From contig CM045734.1 in NCBI GenBank assembly GCA_024760905.1, positions 2,615,247 to 2,679,246 on the forward strand: DNA of 64,000 bases. The letters are read 5' to 3'. The notes beneath the pieces are model-generated. The model was given only the letters and a program-made list of their open reading frames with translations, did not search any database and was not told the origin of the DNA. Shown in pieces: positions 42,935 to 53,861 of this stretch. A program made the translations under genes and the position numbers. Numbering within the stretch: position 1 is the first letter of the stretch; each line of letters opens with the position of its first letter. The DNA comes from Plotosus lineatus (Eukaryota; Chordata; Actinopteri; Siluriformes; Plotosidae).

Positions 42935-43275
42935 AATGCTGGTGTAGTGATTAGCACTTCTGCTACACAGAAACAAGGCCCTGGGCTGAATCAGGGCATT
43001 TCTTTATTGAGTCTCATGTTCTCCCTCTACTCACATGGGCTTTCTCCAGGTACTCCAGTTTTTTCAACAGTCCAAAGACATGCACATTAGGCGAATGGGC
43101 TGGTCCAAATTGCCCCAGGCACAGAAGTGAATATTTGTGTATTGTCTCTGCGAAGGTCTGATAAGTTTTTCAGGATGACTTTGCACAGACTCAGCTTGCA
43201 CAGACTTTTTCCTCCCAGCGACCTTTGTAGGACCTTTGTAGGATTAAGCAAATTAAGCAAATAAATGTTTTGTTT
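42935..43275 (+). mobile_element. SINE family B copy
   Basis: The head is GCTGGTGTAGTGATTAGCAC. Body: TCTCATGTTCTCCCTCTAC, GTACTCCAGTTTTTTC, AGTCCAAAGACATGCACATT. The 3' part is more diverged. Confidence 0.75.
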
Positions 43276-43459
43276 GTTTCTACCCATGCACATCTGTGAA
43301 AGGGCAATTTAACACTAAATTGTTTATTTTGGTTTACTGGGATTTTGACTCCTGTCATTATCTCTTCAACATGTCACATGGCACATTTAGATGGCACATG
43401 GGATGGATTTAATTTATTTACAGATTTTTTCATTAAGACATTTTCGGAGCCGCTGAATC

Positions 43460-43747
43460 CTAATTAGAGTTTGGGGTGGCTATGGCCCATCTCAGCTGAA
43501 CCTGGGCGTGGATGGGGTACCACCTGAGCGTTTCCCCAGGCCATTGCAGGGCAGAAAAATGCTGAAGGCTATGCAGCTCCATTTTATGAAAGTGAGCAAT
43601 GGTTCTATTACATGAACTTCCACCACAGACAGCAAGGGACAGAGTACGCCTTTGATAAAAGAACAGACAGCAGTGACAACCTTGGCTTGAACCCCGAACC
43701 TTGGTATCAGTAATCCCACATCTGACCACTGGGCCACTACCATCTGC
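43460..43747 (-). mobile_element. SINE family A copy next to RTE copy F
   Basis: On the minus strand the head (GGTAGTGGCCCAGTGGTCAG) and B box (GGTTCAAGCC-like) are followed by the body (AGAACCATTGCTCACTTTC in altered form). Its 5' end abuts exactly the broken 3' end of RTE copy F, which has lost its terminal GTGGCGACCCC block. Confidence 0.65.
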
Positions 43748-45735
43748 CCCCATCTCACCCGATCCTCTGCATCTTCTAGCTTACTCCAACTACCTTCATG
43801 TCCTCCTTCACCACATCCATAAATCTTCTCTTTGGTCTTCCTCTAGGGTTTCTGCCTGATAGTTCCAACCTCAGCATCCTACTACCAATATATTCACCAT
43901 CCCTCCTCTGTACATGTCCAAACCATCTCAATCTAGCCATTCTGACTTGTCTGCAAAACCTCTTACATGTGCTGTCCGTCTGATGTACTCATTCCTGATC
44001 CTATCCATCCTCATTACTCCCAAAGAAAACCTCAATATTTTCATCTCTAATACATCCAGCTCTGCCTCCTGTCTTTTCCCCAGGGACACTGTTTCTAAAC
44101 CATACAACATCACTGGCCTCAAAACCGTCTTGTTCACTTTTCCTTTCATTCTTGCCGATACCTTCCGATCACACACCACACCGGACACTTTTCTCTAACC
44201 ATTCCAACCAGCCTGCACACGCTTCTTCACCTCTTTTCTACACTCTCCATTGCTCTAGATTGTTGACCCTAAGTACTTAAAATCCTCCACCTTCTTTATA
44301 TCTGCTCCCTGTAACCTTACCGTTCCTCTTGGGTCCTTGTCGTTCACACACATGTATTCTGTTTTACTGAGGCTAACCTTCATTCCTCTCCTTTCCAGGG
44401 CATACCTTCACCTCTCTAGATTTTCCTGCACTTGTTCTTTGCTCTCACTACAGATCACAATGTCATCTGCCAAGCATCATAGCACATGGGTATTATTGTC
44501 TGATCTCGTCTGTCAAACTGTCCATCACCATAGCAAACAAGAAGGGGCTCAGAGCTGACCCTTGATGCAGTCCCACCTCCACCTTGAACTCTTCTGTCAC
44601 ACCGACAGCACAGCTCACCATTGTCTTACATCTCTCATATCCTATACATCCTATATATATCCTGCACCACTCTCACATACTTATCTGCCACTCCCGACTT
44701 CCTCATGCAAAACCACAGTTCCGCTCTCGGCACCCAGTCATATGCTTTCTCTAGATCAACAAAGGAACAATGAAGCTCCCTCTGACCTTCTCTGTACTTC
44801 TCTATTAACATCCTCAAAGCAAACACTGCATCTGTGGTGCTCTTTCTTGGCATGAAACCAAACTGTTGTTCACAAATGCTGACCTCTGCCCCCTAGTATA
44901 GCTTCCAGTATTCTTTCCCATAACTTCATTGTATGGCTCATCAACTTTATCCGTCTGTAATTGCCACAACTCTGCACATCTCCCTTGTTCTTTAAAATGG
45001 GCACCAGCACACTTCAACATACATCTGGCATCCTCTCACTCTCAAAAACCTTGTTGAATGTTTATGTCAGAAAATGTACTGCTACCACTCCTAGGCATTT
45101 CCATACCTCCACCAATATGTCATCAGTACTATCTGCCTTTCCACTCTTCCTCATTCATCAGCTCTTCAAAGTACTCTTTCCATTTTCCCAGTACACTTCT
45201 GTCATTGGTCAATACATTTCCCACTCTGTCCTTAATCACTCTAACTTGCTGCATGTCCTTCCCATCTCTATTTCTCTGCTATGCCAACTTGTATAAATCA
45301 TTTCCCCCCTCCTTACTGTTCAACCTAGCATACAAGTCATCATACACCCTCTGTTTGGCCTTTGACACAACTCCCTTTGCCTTATGCTGTGTCTTCCTGT
45401 ACTCCTGTTTATTCAGCCAGCTCTCTACCTTTATCTGTCATATTTCCAACATTCAAAGTCCCTACTCTTAGTCCGAAACTCGTGCTTTTCTCTTCTCTCT
45501 CTCTCTGCCTACAGACACGCATACTGCCATTCCTTCTTTGACCACTCCTTCGTCGACCAACAGTAGTCCAATTTCCACCAGAACCCTGTTGGTTAACAGC
45601 ACTGATGGCGGTCGTTGTTAACCCAGGCCTCAACTGATCTGGTATGAAATTTGTCTTTATGGTTCGCATTTTGTATTCTGGCAAAAGGTTTACAACGGTT
45701 GCCCCTCCTGTCGCTACTCTCTGCATTTATCCGGG

Positions 45736-45736
<1 letters not shown>
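43748..45736 (-). mobile_element. RTE-type LINE copy F, endonuclease mostly deleted
   Basis: The minus strand has a short 5' part (LRVGTLNVGNMTDKGRELAE at 45470-45410) joined directly to the post-endonuclease region (from about 45420), so most of the endonuclease is missing. RT pieces follow (MPRKSTTDAVFALRMLIEKY, EKAYDWVPRAELWFCM at 44853-44690) and the C-terminal MLYGLETVSLGKRQEAELDV. The catalytic motif has the extra G (CTTGGCAGATGAC) also seen in copies C and G. The 5' terminus abuts (TA)n. Confidence 0.8.

Positions 45737-45786
<50 letters not shown>
45737..45786. repeat. (TA)n at the 5' end of RTE copy F
   Basis: About 50 bases of TA directly follow ATTTATCCGGGCT, the LINE 5' region. 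Confidence 0.95.
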
Positions 45787-45792
<6 letters not shown>

Positions 45793-46345
45793 TGTCTTCT
45801 GTTGCTTAGCCACACTCCCATCGCCCTCCACACGACTGCCAGGCAATGGTCTCTTACTGTTTGAGAATTGTACAGATGCTTGATGTGTTCTTCTCATCCT
45901 CATTACACAGAACAGCCACAGCCATGCGGACTCCTTTTTCATGTTTATCTATGATTTCAAGCTTCGTTTCAAGATAAATTGATTTTCTTATGACTCATCA
46001 TAGAAACACTGGGATATGCACAATAAAAAAATAATATTAAAAAGTCACAAAATCTGAACCACAGAAAAGAAAATCTTTTATGTGTTTGCATGCACGGAGA
46101 GGTGCGTTGGGGAATACACATGGAAGAATACGAGGTTAACACCCTCGTATGACCCTGGGGAACATTTACACTACGAGTAGTTATAGTCACGTGCCGGGCA
46201 CTGGGCGCTGGGGAGGGGTGTTTTTTTTTTTTTCCCTTCCTACAGGGGGCATCACAGAAAATAATTGAGAAGCACTTCACAAAGGGTTCTCCAAGTGTAG
46301 AGGAATACACATGGAAGAATGCAAGGCTAATTCCCCTCAAAGGAA
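45787..46345. other. Unassigned, likely interior of a DNA element
   Basis: It contains two copies of GGAATACACATGGAAGAAT about 195 bases apart (46110-46129 and 46300-46320 regions) and a T-rich tract at 46220-46233. It may be the interior of the Tigger-like element whose end follows. Confidence 0.4.
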
Positions 46346-46480
46346 TTCTCCTAAGAGAAAAAGCCATTTCCCCGAGCTTGTAAGTTGAAAATTTGCTTAT
46401 TGGATGTACTGGTGGGATTGAAGCTCGGATCATGGAAAATTCATTATAAGGGACACTTGTAAGTCAAGGTACCACTATAA
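46346..46480 (-). mobile_element. Terminal part of a Tigger-like element
   Basis: CCGAGCTTGTAAGTTGAAAA, GGATCATGGAAAATTCATTA and GGGACACTTGTAAGTCAAGG then TACCACTATA have the 'SAGGTACCTCGACTTACAAG' style of TcMar-Tigger ends (in reverse). The other end was not found. Confidence 0.5.
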
Positions 46481-47115
46481 ATAGAGACCCAAAATTTCAG
46501 AAATCAATATTTGCTTATTGAAGCTTTGAGTATTGCTGCCCTTTTAATGAAGATATCGCCGAGCAGGCTCTGAGCTGGTTTGGATTTCTTCTACAATATC
46601 TGCTTTTTGTTCTCTACAGCTCTCTTCATTGACTAAAGGCATCTTTATGATGGTCCAAATTAACCTGATCTGGAAATCTTGCCATTTAATGATTTATCAG
46701 CACGAGTCTGACGGCTGTATGGATGTGCACAAAGTTGTCCGAATGTAATGTAAGCATGCTGTGCACTCCAGGAGCTCAAGAATTTTCTGATTTTCAGAAA
46801 GGTGGAATTGTGGTTAAGTCAGACGGTGGCATCAACCAGAGACAAATAGCCTTTACCAACCTTTAAAGCTCAGTAGTAAAGGTAAGACCACCATGAATCC
46901 ACAGCCAGGCTGACCTGGACTTTCAGAAAGATCCATTTGGTCTGTGAAGAGAGCAGTGGAGAAAAATCCCTGTTCCAAGGTCGTAGACACTGCAAAAAAA
47001 AAAAAAAAAAAAATCAGAATATTTTTTGCGATCTTCATTAAATGGCAGCAAAACACAAAGCTTTTCCTCAACAAGGAAATATTCATTCTGAAATGTTGGG
47101 TCACTATTTACTTAT

Positions 47116-47120
<5 letters not shown>
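46481..47120. other. Unassigned sequence
   Basis: No gene recognised. It contains a 20-base poly(A) at 46994-47013. Confidence 0.45.
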
Positions 47121-47163
<43 letters not shown>

Positions 47164-47165
47164 AT
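47121..47165. repeat. (CT)n microsatellite
   Basis: About 45 bases of CT units directly upstream of the Tc1 element's TA target. Confidence 0.95.
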
Positions 47166-47172
47166 ATATATA

Positions 47173-48728
47173 CTAGTCCTTCTCAATAAAAATAGCATAT
47201 TGTGATAAAGTTCATTATTTTCTGTAATGTACTGCTAAAAATTAAACTTTCATATATTTTAGATTCATTGCACACCAACTGAAATATTTCAGGTCTTTTA
47301 TTGTTTTAATTCTGATGATTTTGGCATACAGCTCATGAAAACCCAAAATTCCTATCTCAAAAAATTAGCATATCATGTTCAGGTAGTCTAAACGAGCTAT
47401 TAACCTAATCATCTGAATCAACCAATTAACTCTAAACACCTGCAAAAGATTCCTGAGGCTTTTAAAAACTCCCAGCCTGGTTCATTACTCAAAACCGCAA
47501 TCATGGGTAAGACTGCTGACCTAACTGCTGTCCAGAAGGCCATCATTGACACCCTCAAGCAAGCGGGTAAGACACAGAAAGAAATCTCTGAGCGAATAGG
47601 CTGTTCCCAGAGTGCTGTATCAAGCCACCTCAGTGGGACGTCTGTGGGAAGGAAAAAGTGTGGCAGAAAACGCTGCACAACCAGAAGAGGTGACCGGACC
47701 CTGAGGAAGATTGTGGAGAAGGGCCGATTCCAGACCTTGGGGGACCTGTGGAAGCAGTGGACTGGGCTACAGGTGCCGCATTCCCCAGGTCAGGCCACTT
47801 TTGAACCAGAAACAGCGGCAGAAGCGCCTGACCTGGGCTACAGAGAAGCAGCACTGGACTGTTGCTCAGTGGTCCAAAGCACTTTTTTCGGATGAAAACA
47901 AATTTTGCATGTCATTCGGAAATCAAGGTGCCAGAGTCTGGAGGAAAACTGGGGAGAAGGAAATGCCAAAATGCCTGAAGTCCAGTGTCAAGTACCCACA
48001 GTCAGTGATGGTCTGGGGTGCCATGTCAGCTGCTGGTGTTGGTCCACTGTGTTTTATCAAGGACAGTCAATGCAGCTAGCTATCAGGAGATTTTGGAGCA
48101 CTTCATGCTTCCATCTGCTGAAAAGCTTTATGGAGATGAAGATTTCATTTTCCAGCACGACCTGGCACCTGTTCACAGTGCCAAAACCACTGCTAAATGG
48201 TTTATTGACCATGGTATTACTGTGCTCAATTGGCCTGCCAACTCTCCTGACCTGAAGCCCATAGAGAATCTGTGGGATATTGTGAAGAGAAAGTTGAGAG
48301 ACACCAGACCCAACACTGTGGATGAGCTTAAGGCCGCTATCGAAGCATCCTGGGCCTCCGTAACACCTCAGCAGTGCCACAGGCTGATTGCCTCCATGCC
48401 ACACTGCATTGAAGCAGTCATTTCTGCAAAAGGATTCCCGACCAAAGTATTGAGTGTATAACTGAACATAATTAGTTGAAGGTTGACTTTTTTTGTATTA
48501 AAAACACTTTTTTTATTGGTTGGATGAAATATGCTAATTTTTCGAGATAGGAATTTTGGGTTTTCATGAGCTGTATGCCAAAATCATCAGTATTAAAACA
48601 ATAAAAGACCTGAAATATTTCGGTTGGTGTGCAATGAATCTAAAATATATGAAAGTTTAATTTTTATCAGTACATTACAGAAAATAATGAACTTCATCAC
48701 AATATGCTAATTTTTTTAGAAGGACTAG
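47173..48728 (+). mobile_element. Tc1-like transposon of a second family, long terminal repeats
   Basis: The ends are CTAGTCCTTCTCAA and its complement TAGAAGGACTAG, extending into inverted repeats of about 200 bases (TTAGCATATTGTGAT, TTCATTATTTTCTGTAATGT, ATTTCAGGTCTTTTATTGTT, TAGGAATTTTGGGTTTTC). TA precedes the left end; the right flank is TG, so that TA copy is mutated or the edge is off by one. It has the typical size for Tc1 (1556 bp). A shorter relative without transposase lies at 53996. Confidence 0.9.
47503..48461 (+). pseudogene. Tc1 transposase (DD34E), two frameshifts
   Basis: The N-terminal paired-type helix-turn-helix (MGKTADLTAVQKAIIDTLKQ, KTQKEISERIGCSQSAVSSH) is in the first frame. 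A change near 47760 moves to the second frame (YRCRIPQVRPLLNQKQRQKR). Near 48055 a second change leads to the third frame. Catalytic residues: Asp in FSDENKF (47891-47893), Asp in FQHDLAPVHS (48159-48161) and Glu in DLKPIENLW (48264-48266), with 34 residues between the last two. The C terminus ends GFPTKVLSV with a stop. There are few lesions, so it is a fairly young copy. Confidence 0.9.
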
Positions 48729-48749
48729 TGTGTGTGTATATATATCCAC

Positions 48750-48839
48750 ACTCTGGTTTCCTCACATAGTCCAAAGGCACCCATTAGGTGTGTATATATA
48801 CCTAATGGGTGCCTTTGGACTATGTGAGGAAACCAGAGT
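48750..48839. repeat. Perfect 40-bp inverted repeat, 10-base loop
   Basis: The left arm 48750-48789 (starting ACTCTGGTTTCCTCACATAG) and right arm 48800-48839 are exact reverse complements with GTGTATATAT between them. I checked all 40 positions. Confidence 0.97.
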
Positions 48840-48985
48840 ACCCTGAAGAAATCCCATGAAAACATATGGACAACATGCAAACTTTATATAGAAACAACCC
48901 TCACCAAGCCTGAGACTTGAACCCAGGACCTTCTTGCTGTACAGAAGGCATGCTAACCATTATACCACCACGTTGCTTTACTAAT
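48750..48985 (-). mobile_element. SINE family B copy carrying a fold-back duplication
   Basis: The minus strand carries the family B head (complement of GCTAACCATTATACCACCAC), B box (complement of TTGAACCCAGGACC) and body to CCTCACATAGTCCAAAGGC. Its end is copied in inverted form at 48750-48789, making a perfect hairpin. Confidence 0.75.
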
Positions 48986-49246
48986 TACAGGAAGAGCATT
49001 ACAACGCCTGAATGAATAAATGTAAATAGCTTTTTTTTTTATTTGGCTGAGAAGACAATCACAAAATCTCTCTTCTAATATCTCCTCTTAACAGTTCCGT
49101 ATTCTCACACTAATGTTCCTCTCTGCCTTGAATACAGAACTCATTAATACTCCTTCAGACATAATGAGAAACGCAGCCTATCTCTCCTGCACATGCTGTC
49201 TTCGCAAGACAATCTCCATGACAGTTATGTGTGGATATATGTGCTT

Positions 49247-49279
<33 letters not shown>

Positions 49280-50096
49280 TGTACGAAAAAAAAACCGCTC
49301 CAACAAAACCTTATTACCTCTGTGACTGCCCCTGTCTGTGGGTGTTACAGTTAAGAAGGTAAAATATCTACACGGAAGCCACAAAGGCACCTTCTTTGAC
49401 GTCTATTTCAGATGATAATGCCCAGCTTTCTGTATTTCATTGTGAAGAAAAGTGTTTGTTCAGTTTCTTTGTTCAAAAATGTTCGCCTGAGTCCGTCTGC
49501 TCAGATAGAGATAAGCCCTTACTGTCCGCCAACTGTTGAGACGTCAATCAGACAGCCTGCTGGTATGCTTTTGCTCATGCCGTCATGCTAAAGATGAATC
49601 ATGGTTCTTCCAAAGTGTCACTAAATTAGTGATTATTGTAAAAGAATTGAAGTATCGTTTTATCTGACATAATTTAATACCAGGGTTTTTTTTTTTTTTT
49701 TTTAATAATTATTCTGACCTATTCTGTGCACTTACTTATTACCCTCTCTGTATGACACTGATCCTTGTAGAGCCGTCAGTCTGAGCATGACACGAGGCAT
49801 GACTAATCAATCATCGTGAAATTAGCCAAACAGCACCAGCAACAAACAACCAATCAGCCAGTTCAAAGACGACAGCATGACATCCTCTCAACTAGTTTGT
49901 ATTTGCATGTGTATGTTCTTCGCAAAACAGCATGATGTGAACACACCAGGCGAGTCGATTCGTCCACATCGCCCATCCACACAATTCATCCCATTAAACA
50001 CCATTTAACACTAGCTACGGTTAAACCAGAATAAGTGTGCATATGTGCATGTCTACATGTGTGCATGGGTGTGTGTGTGTGTGTGTGTGTGTGCAT

Positions 50097-50134
<38 letters not shown>

Positions 50135-50435
50135 ATATTTTATTATCAATAAATATCACAGAAAAAAATAAGTTTTTCTTAATCATTACAACATTTCACT
50201 GCATTAATACTGTATTAATGAGTAAGACTGTCTGTAGATTGTGTTTAAAACGCATATTTTAGCGCATGTAAAAGATACATAGTATTTTACTTCTGGTTGA
50301 TCATTTGCTCATGTGATATGATACATGGAGTTTTACTATACATGGGGTTGTGTGTGGGTGGGTGGGTGGTTGTTTGTGTGTGTGTGTTTTATGATTGTGG
50401 CTGTGTTTCAGTTGTGTGTGTGGGGGAGGGGGGAG
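48986..50435. other. Unassigned sequence with GT repeats
   Basis: No gene recognised. It contains (GT)n at 49247-49271 and 50070-50132, a 22-base poly(T) near 49686-49705, and a G/T-rich tract at 50340-50450. Small open frames over the GT runs are not called. Confidence 0.5.
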
Positions 50436-53400
50436 GGGGGCAAATGCAGCCTTGGGGGCAATGAAACTGTGAGGGGGGCACAAGCCGGTGTTCACCCTCA
50501 TGCCAGTCCCAATCCTGGATAAATACAGAGGCTTGCGTCAGGAATGGCACCTGACGGAAAGCCAATGCCACATATAACAGGCGAGTCAAAAATATGAATC
50601 CCACATACCGGATCAGTCGAGGCCTGGGTTAACAACGACCACCATCAGTGCTGTTAACCAACAGGGTGCTGGTGGAAATTGGACTACTGTTGGTCGAAGA
50701 AGGAGAGATTGAAGAAGGGAGAGAGAAAAGGAAAGGCATGAGTCTAGGACTGAGAGTAGGGACTTTAAGTGTTGGAACTATGCAAAGAAAAGGTAGAGAG
50801 CTGGCTGACATGATGCAGAGGAGGAAGGTGGACATACTGTGTGTTCAGGAGACCAGGTGGAAAGGTAGCAAGGCTAGAAGGTTAGGAGCAGGGTTTAAGC
50901 TGTTTTATCATGGTGTGGATGGGAAGAGAAATGGAGCAGGAGTCATCTTGAAGGAGGGGTTTGTCAGGAATGTTCAAGAAGTGAAAAAAAAGTGTCAGAC
51001 AGTGTGCTGACTCTCAAGTTAGAAATCGAAGGCATGCTGTTCAATGTTGTCCACGCTAATGCCCCACAGGCAGGATGTGAGCTAGAAGAGAAAGAAATAT
51101 TCTGGAGTGAGTTCGAAGAAGGGATGGAGAGTAGCCCTAGAGGTGAAAGAGTGGTCATTGGTGCAGGCTTCAATGGACATGTTGGTGCAGGCAATAGAGG
51201 GGACGATGTTGATAGATTTTGCAAAAATGATGAAAATGGCTGTGGTGAATACTTTCTTCTAGAAGAGACAGGACCAGAGTGTGACTTCTAAAAGCGGAGG
51301 TAGGAACACACATTTAGACTACATCTTGTGTAGATGATGTAATTTGAAGGAAATCAGTGAATGCAAAGTAGTAGTGGGTTAGAGTGTTGCAAAACAGATG
51401 GAAATGGTCGTGTTGATGGAGACAAAGGTAACGAAGGCAAAAGCAGAGCAGAAGACATAGTGGTGAAAGCTGAAAAAGGAAGAATGTTGTGTTGTCTTCA
51501 AGGAGGAGTTGAAACAGGCTTTGCGTGGTCAGGACATGCTTCCAGGTGACTGGACAACTACAGCTAATGTGATCAGGGAGACAGGTAGGAGAGTACTTGG
51601 TGTGTCCTCTGGAAGGAAAGTAGATAAGGAGACTTGGTGGTGGAATGCAGGAGTGTGTACAAAGGAAGAGGTTAGCTAAGAAGAAGTGGGGCATTGAGAA
51701 GACTGAAAAGAATAAACAGGAGTACAGGGAGACACAGCATAAGGCAAAGGGAGTGGTGTCAAATGCCAAACAGGGTGTATGATGACTTGTATGCTAGGTT
51801 GAACAGTAAGGAGGGGGAAAATGATTTAAACAGGTTGGCACAGCAGAGCAATAGAGATGGGAAGGACATGCAGCAAGTTAGAGTGATTAAGGACAGATGA
51901 TCCCAAGGTTGGGGGTTCGAGTCCCACTCTCCACAAGGTTGTCACTGTCGCCCCCAGTGCGGCTAACTGGGTTATCAAAGGCGGGCCATGTCTCTCACTG
52001 TCTATGGTGTGAGGCATGTAAAAGAACCATTGCTGACTTTCGTAAAGAGTAGGCTGCAGAGCCGTTGGCGTGTTTCTGTCCCTTGCTAAAGGGTTGTGAC
52101 AGGAAGGGCATCCGACGTAAAAACCTCTGCCAAATCAAATGTGCGAATCGGATGATTCGCTGTGGCGACTCCCGAGAAAGGGAAAAAGCGGAAAGAGAAG
52201 AAGAAGAGTGATTAAGGACAGAGTGGGAAATGTATTGACTGATGACAGAAGTGTACTGGGAAAATGGAAAGAGTACTTTGAAGAGCTGATGAATGAGGAA
52301 AAGTGGAAAGGCAGATAGTCCTGATGACATATTGGTGGAGGTATGGAAATGCCTAGGAGCGGTAGCAGTACATTTTCTGACAAGAACATTCAACAAGGTT
52401 TTTGAGGTGAGAGGATGCCGGAGGTATGTTGAAGTGTGCTGGTGCCCATTTTAAAGAACAAGGGAGATGTGCAGATTTGTGGCAACTACAGACGGATAAA
52501 GTTGATGAGCCATACAATGAAGTTATGGGAAAGAATACTGGAAGCTATACTAAGGGCAGAGGTCAACATTTGTGAACAACAGTTTGGTTTCATGCCAAGA
52601 AAGAGCACCACAGATGCAGTGTTTACTTTGAGGATGTTAATAGAGAAGGTCAGAGGGAGCTGCATTGTTCCTTTGTTGATCTGGAGAAAGCATATGACAG
52701 GGTGCCAAGAGAGGAACTGTGGTTTTGCATGAGAAAGTCGGGAGTGGCAGAGAAGTATGTTAGAGTGGTCAGGACATGTATGAGAGATGTAAGACTGGTG
52801 AGGTGTGCAGTCGGTGTGACAGAAGAGTTCAAGGTGGAGGTGGGACTGCATCAAGTATCAGCTCTGAGCCCCTTTTTGTTTGCTATGGTGATGGACAGGT
52901 TGACAGACGAGATTAGACAATAATCCCCATGGGCTATGATGTTTGGCAGATGACATTGTGATCTGTAGTGAGAGCAGAGAACAAGTGCAGGAAAATCTAG
53001 AGAGGTGAAGGTATGCCCTGGAAAGGAGAGGAATGAAGGTTAGCCTCAGCAGGACAGAATACATGTGTGTGAATGAGAAGGACCCAAGAGGGGGTTACAG
53101 GGAGCAGATATAAAGAAGGTGGAGGATTTTAAGTACTTAGGGACAATCTAGAGCAATGGGGAGTGTGGAAAAGAGATGAAGAAGTGTACAGGCTGGTTAG
53201 AATGGTTAGAGAAAAGTGTCCGGTGTGGTGTGTGATAGGAAGGTATTGGCAAGAATGAAAGGAAAAGTGTACAAGACGGTTTTGAGGCCAGCGATGTTGT
53301 ATGGTTTAGAAACAGTGTCCCTGGGGAAAAGACAGGAGGCAAAGCTGGATGTATCAGAGATGAAAATATTGAGGTTTTCTTTGGGAGTAACAATGATGGA

Positions 53401-53735
53401 TAGGATCAGGAATGAGTACATCAGAGGGAAAGCACATGTAAGATTTTTTTGCAGACAAAGTCAAAAAGGCTAGATTGAGATGGTTTGGACATGTACAGAG
53501 GAGGGATAGTTAATATACAGTATTGATAGCCGTGTGCTGAGATTGGAACTACCAGGCAGAAGGCCTTGAGGAAGACCAAAGAGAAGATTTATGGATGAGG
53601 TGAAGGAGGACATGAAGGTAGTTGGTGTTAGAGAAGAAGATGCAGCGAATAGGGTAAAATGGAGGCAGATGATTCGGTGTGGCGACCCCAGAAGTGAACA
53701 GCTGAAAGGAAAAGAAGAAGAAAGAAGAGTTGTGT
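50436..53735 (+). mobile_element. RTE-type LINE copy G, holding a SINE
   Basis: Endonuclease lies at 50740-51290 (LRVGTLSVGTMQRKGRELAD, CVQETRWKGSKARRLGAGFK, NAPQAGCELEEKEIFWSEFE), with an internal deletion after GHVGAGNRGDD. RT lies at 52436-52923 (MPRKSTTDAVFTLRMLIEK, EELWFCMRKSGVAEKYVRV) and C-terminal part at 53216-53470 (MLYGLETVSLGKRQEAKLDV). It ends GTGTGGCGACCCCAGAAGTG, AGCTGAAAGGAAAAGAAGAAG. The extra G in the catalytic motif (TTTGGCAGATGAC at about 52941) is shared with copies C and F. Confidence 0.85.
51897..52204 (+). mobile_element. SINE family A, 5' truncated, 17-bp target duplication
   Basis: It starts inside the tRNA-like head (ATGATCCCAAGGTTGGGGGT) and ends GGGAAAAAGCGGAAAGAGAA with GAAGA units. 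AGAGTGATTAAGGACAG is found at 51880-51896 and 52205-52221, and the RTE sequence is continuous across it. Confidence 0.92.
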
Positions 53736-53787
53736 TTGTGCGCACATTTTCCCCCTTTGTAAGGACTGAAAGAAACCAGAGACTTAT

Positions 53788-53861
53788 ACAGGCATCCCTC
53801 AGTATCTGAGGTTAACTGGGACCAAGATCCCCACATGACAATCGAAATCCGCCCATTTTTG
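53788..53861. mobile_element. Possible Tigger-type terminal fragment
   Basis: TACAGGCATCCCTCAGTATC, TGAGGTTAACTGGGACCAAG, then ACAATCGAAATCCGCCC has the style of a TcMar-Tigger terminal repeat. It is short and stands alone between RTE copy G and the hAT remnant. Confidence 0.4.

Noticed and set aside
46110..46325. Repeated GGAATACACATGGAAGAAT as a possible regulatory array
   Set aside because: Only two copies exist, inside what looks like the interior of a DNA element. No further evidence of function.
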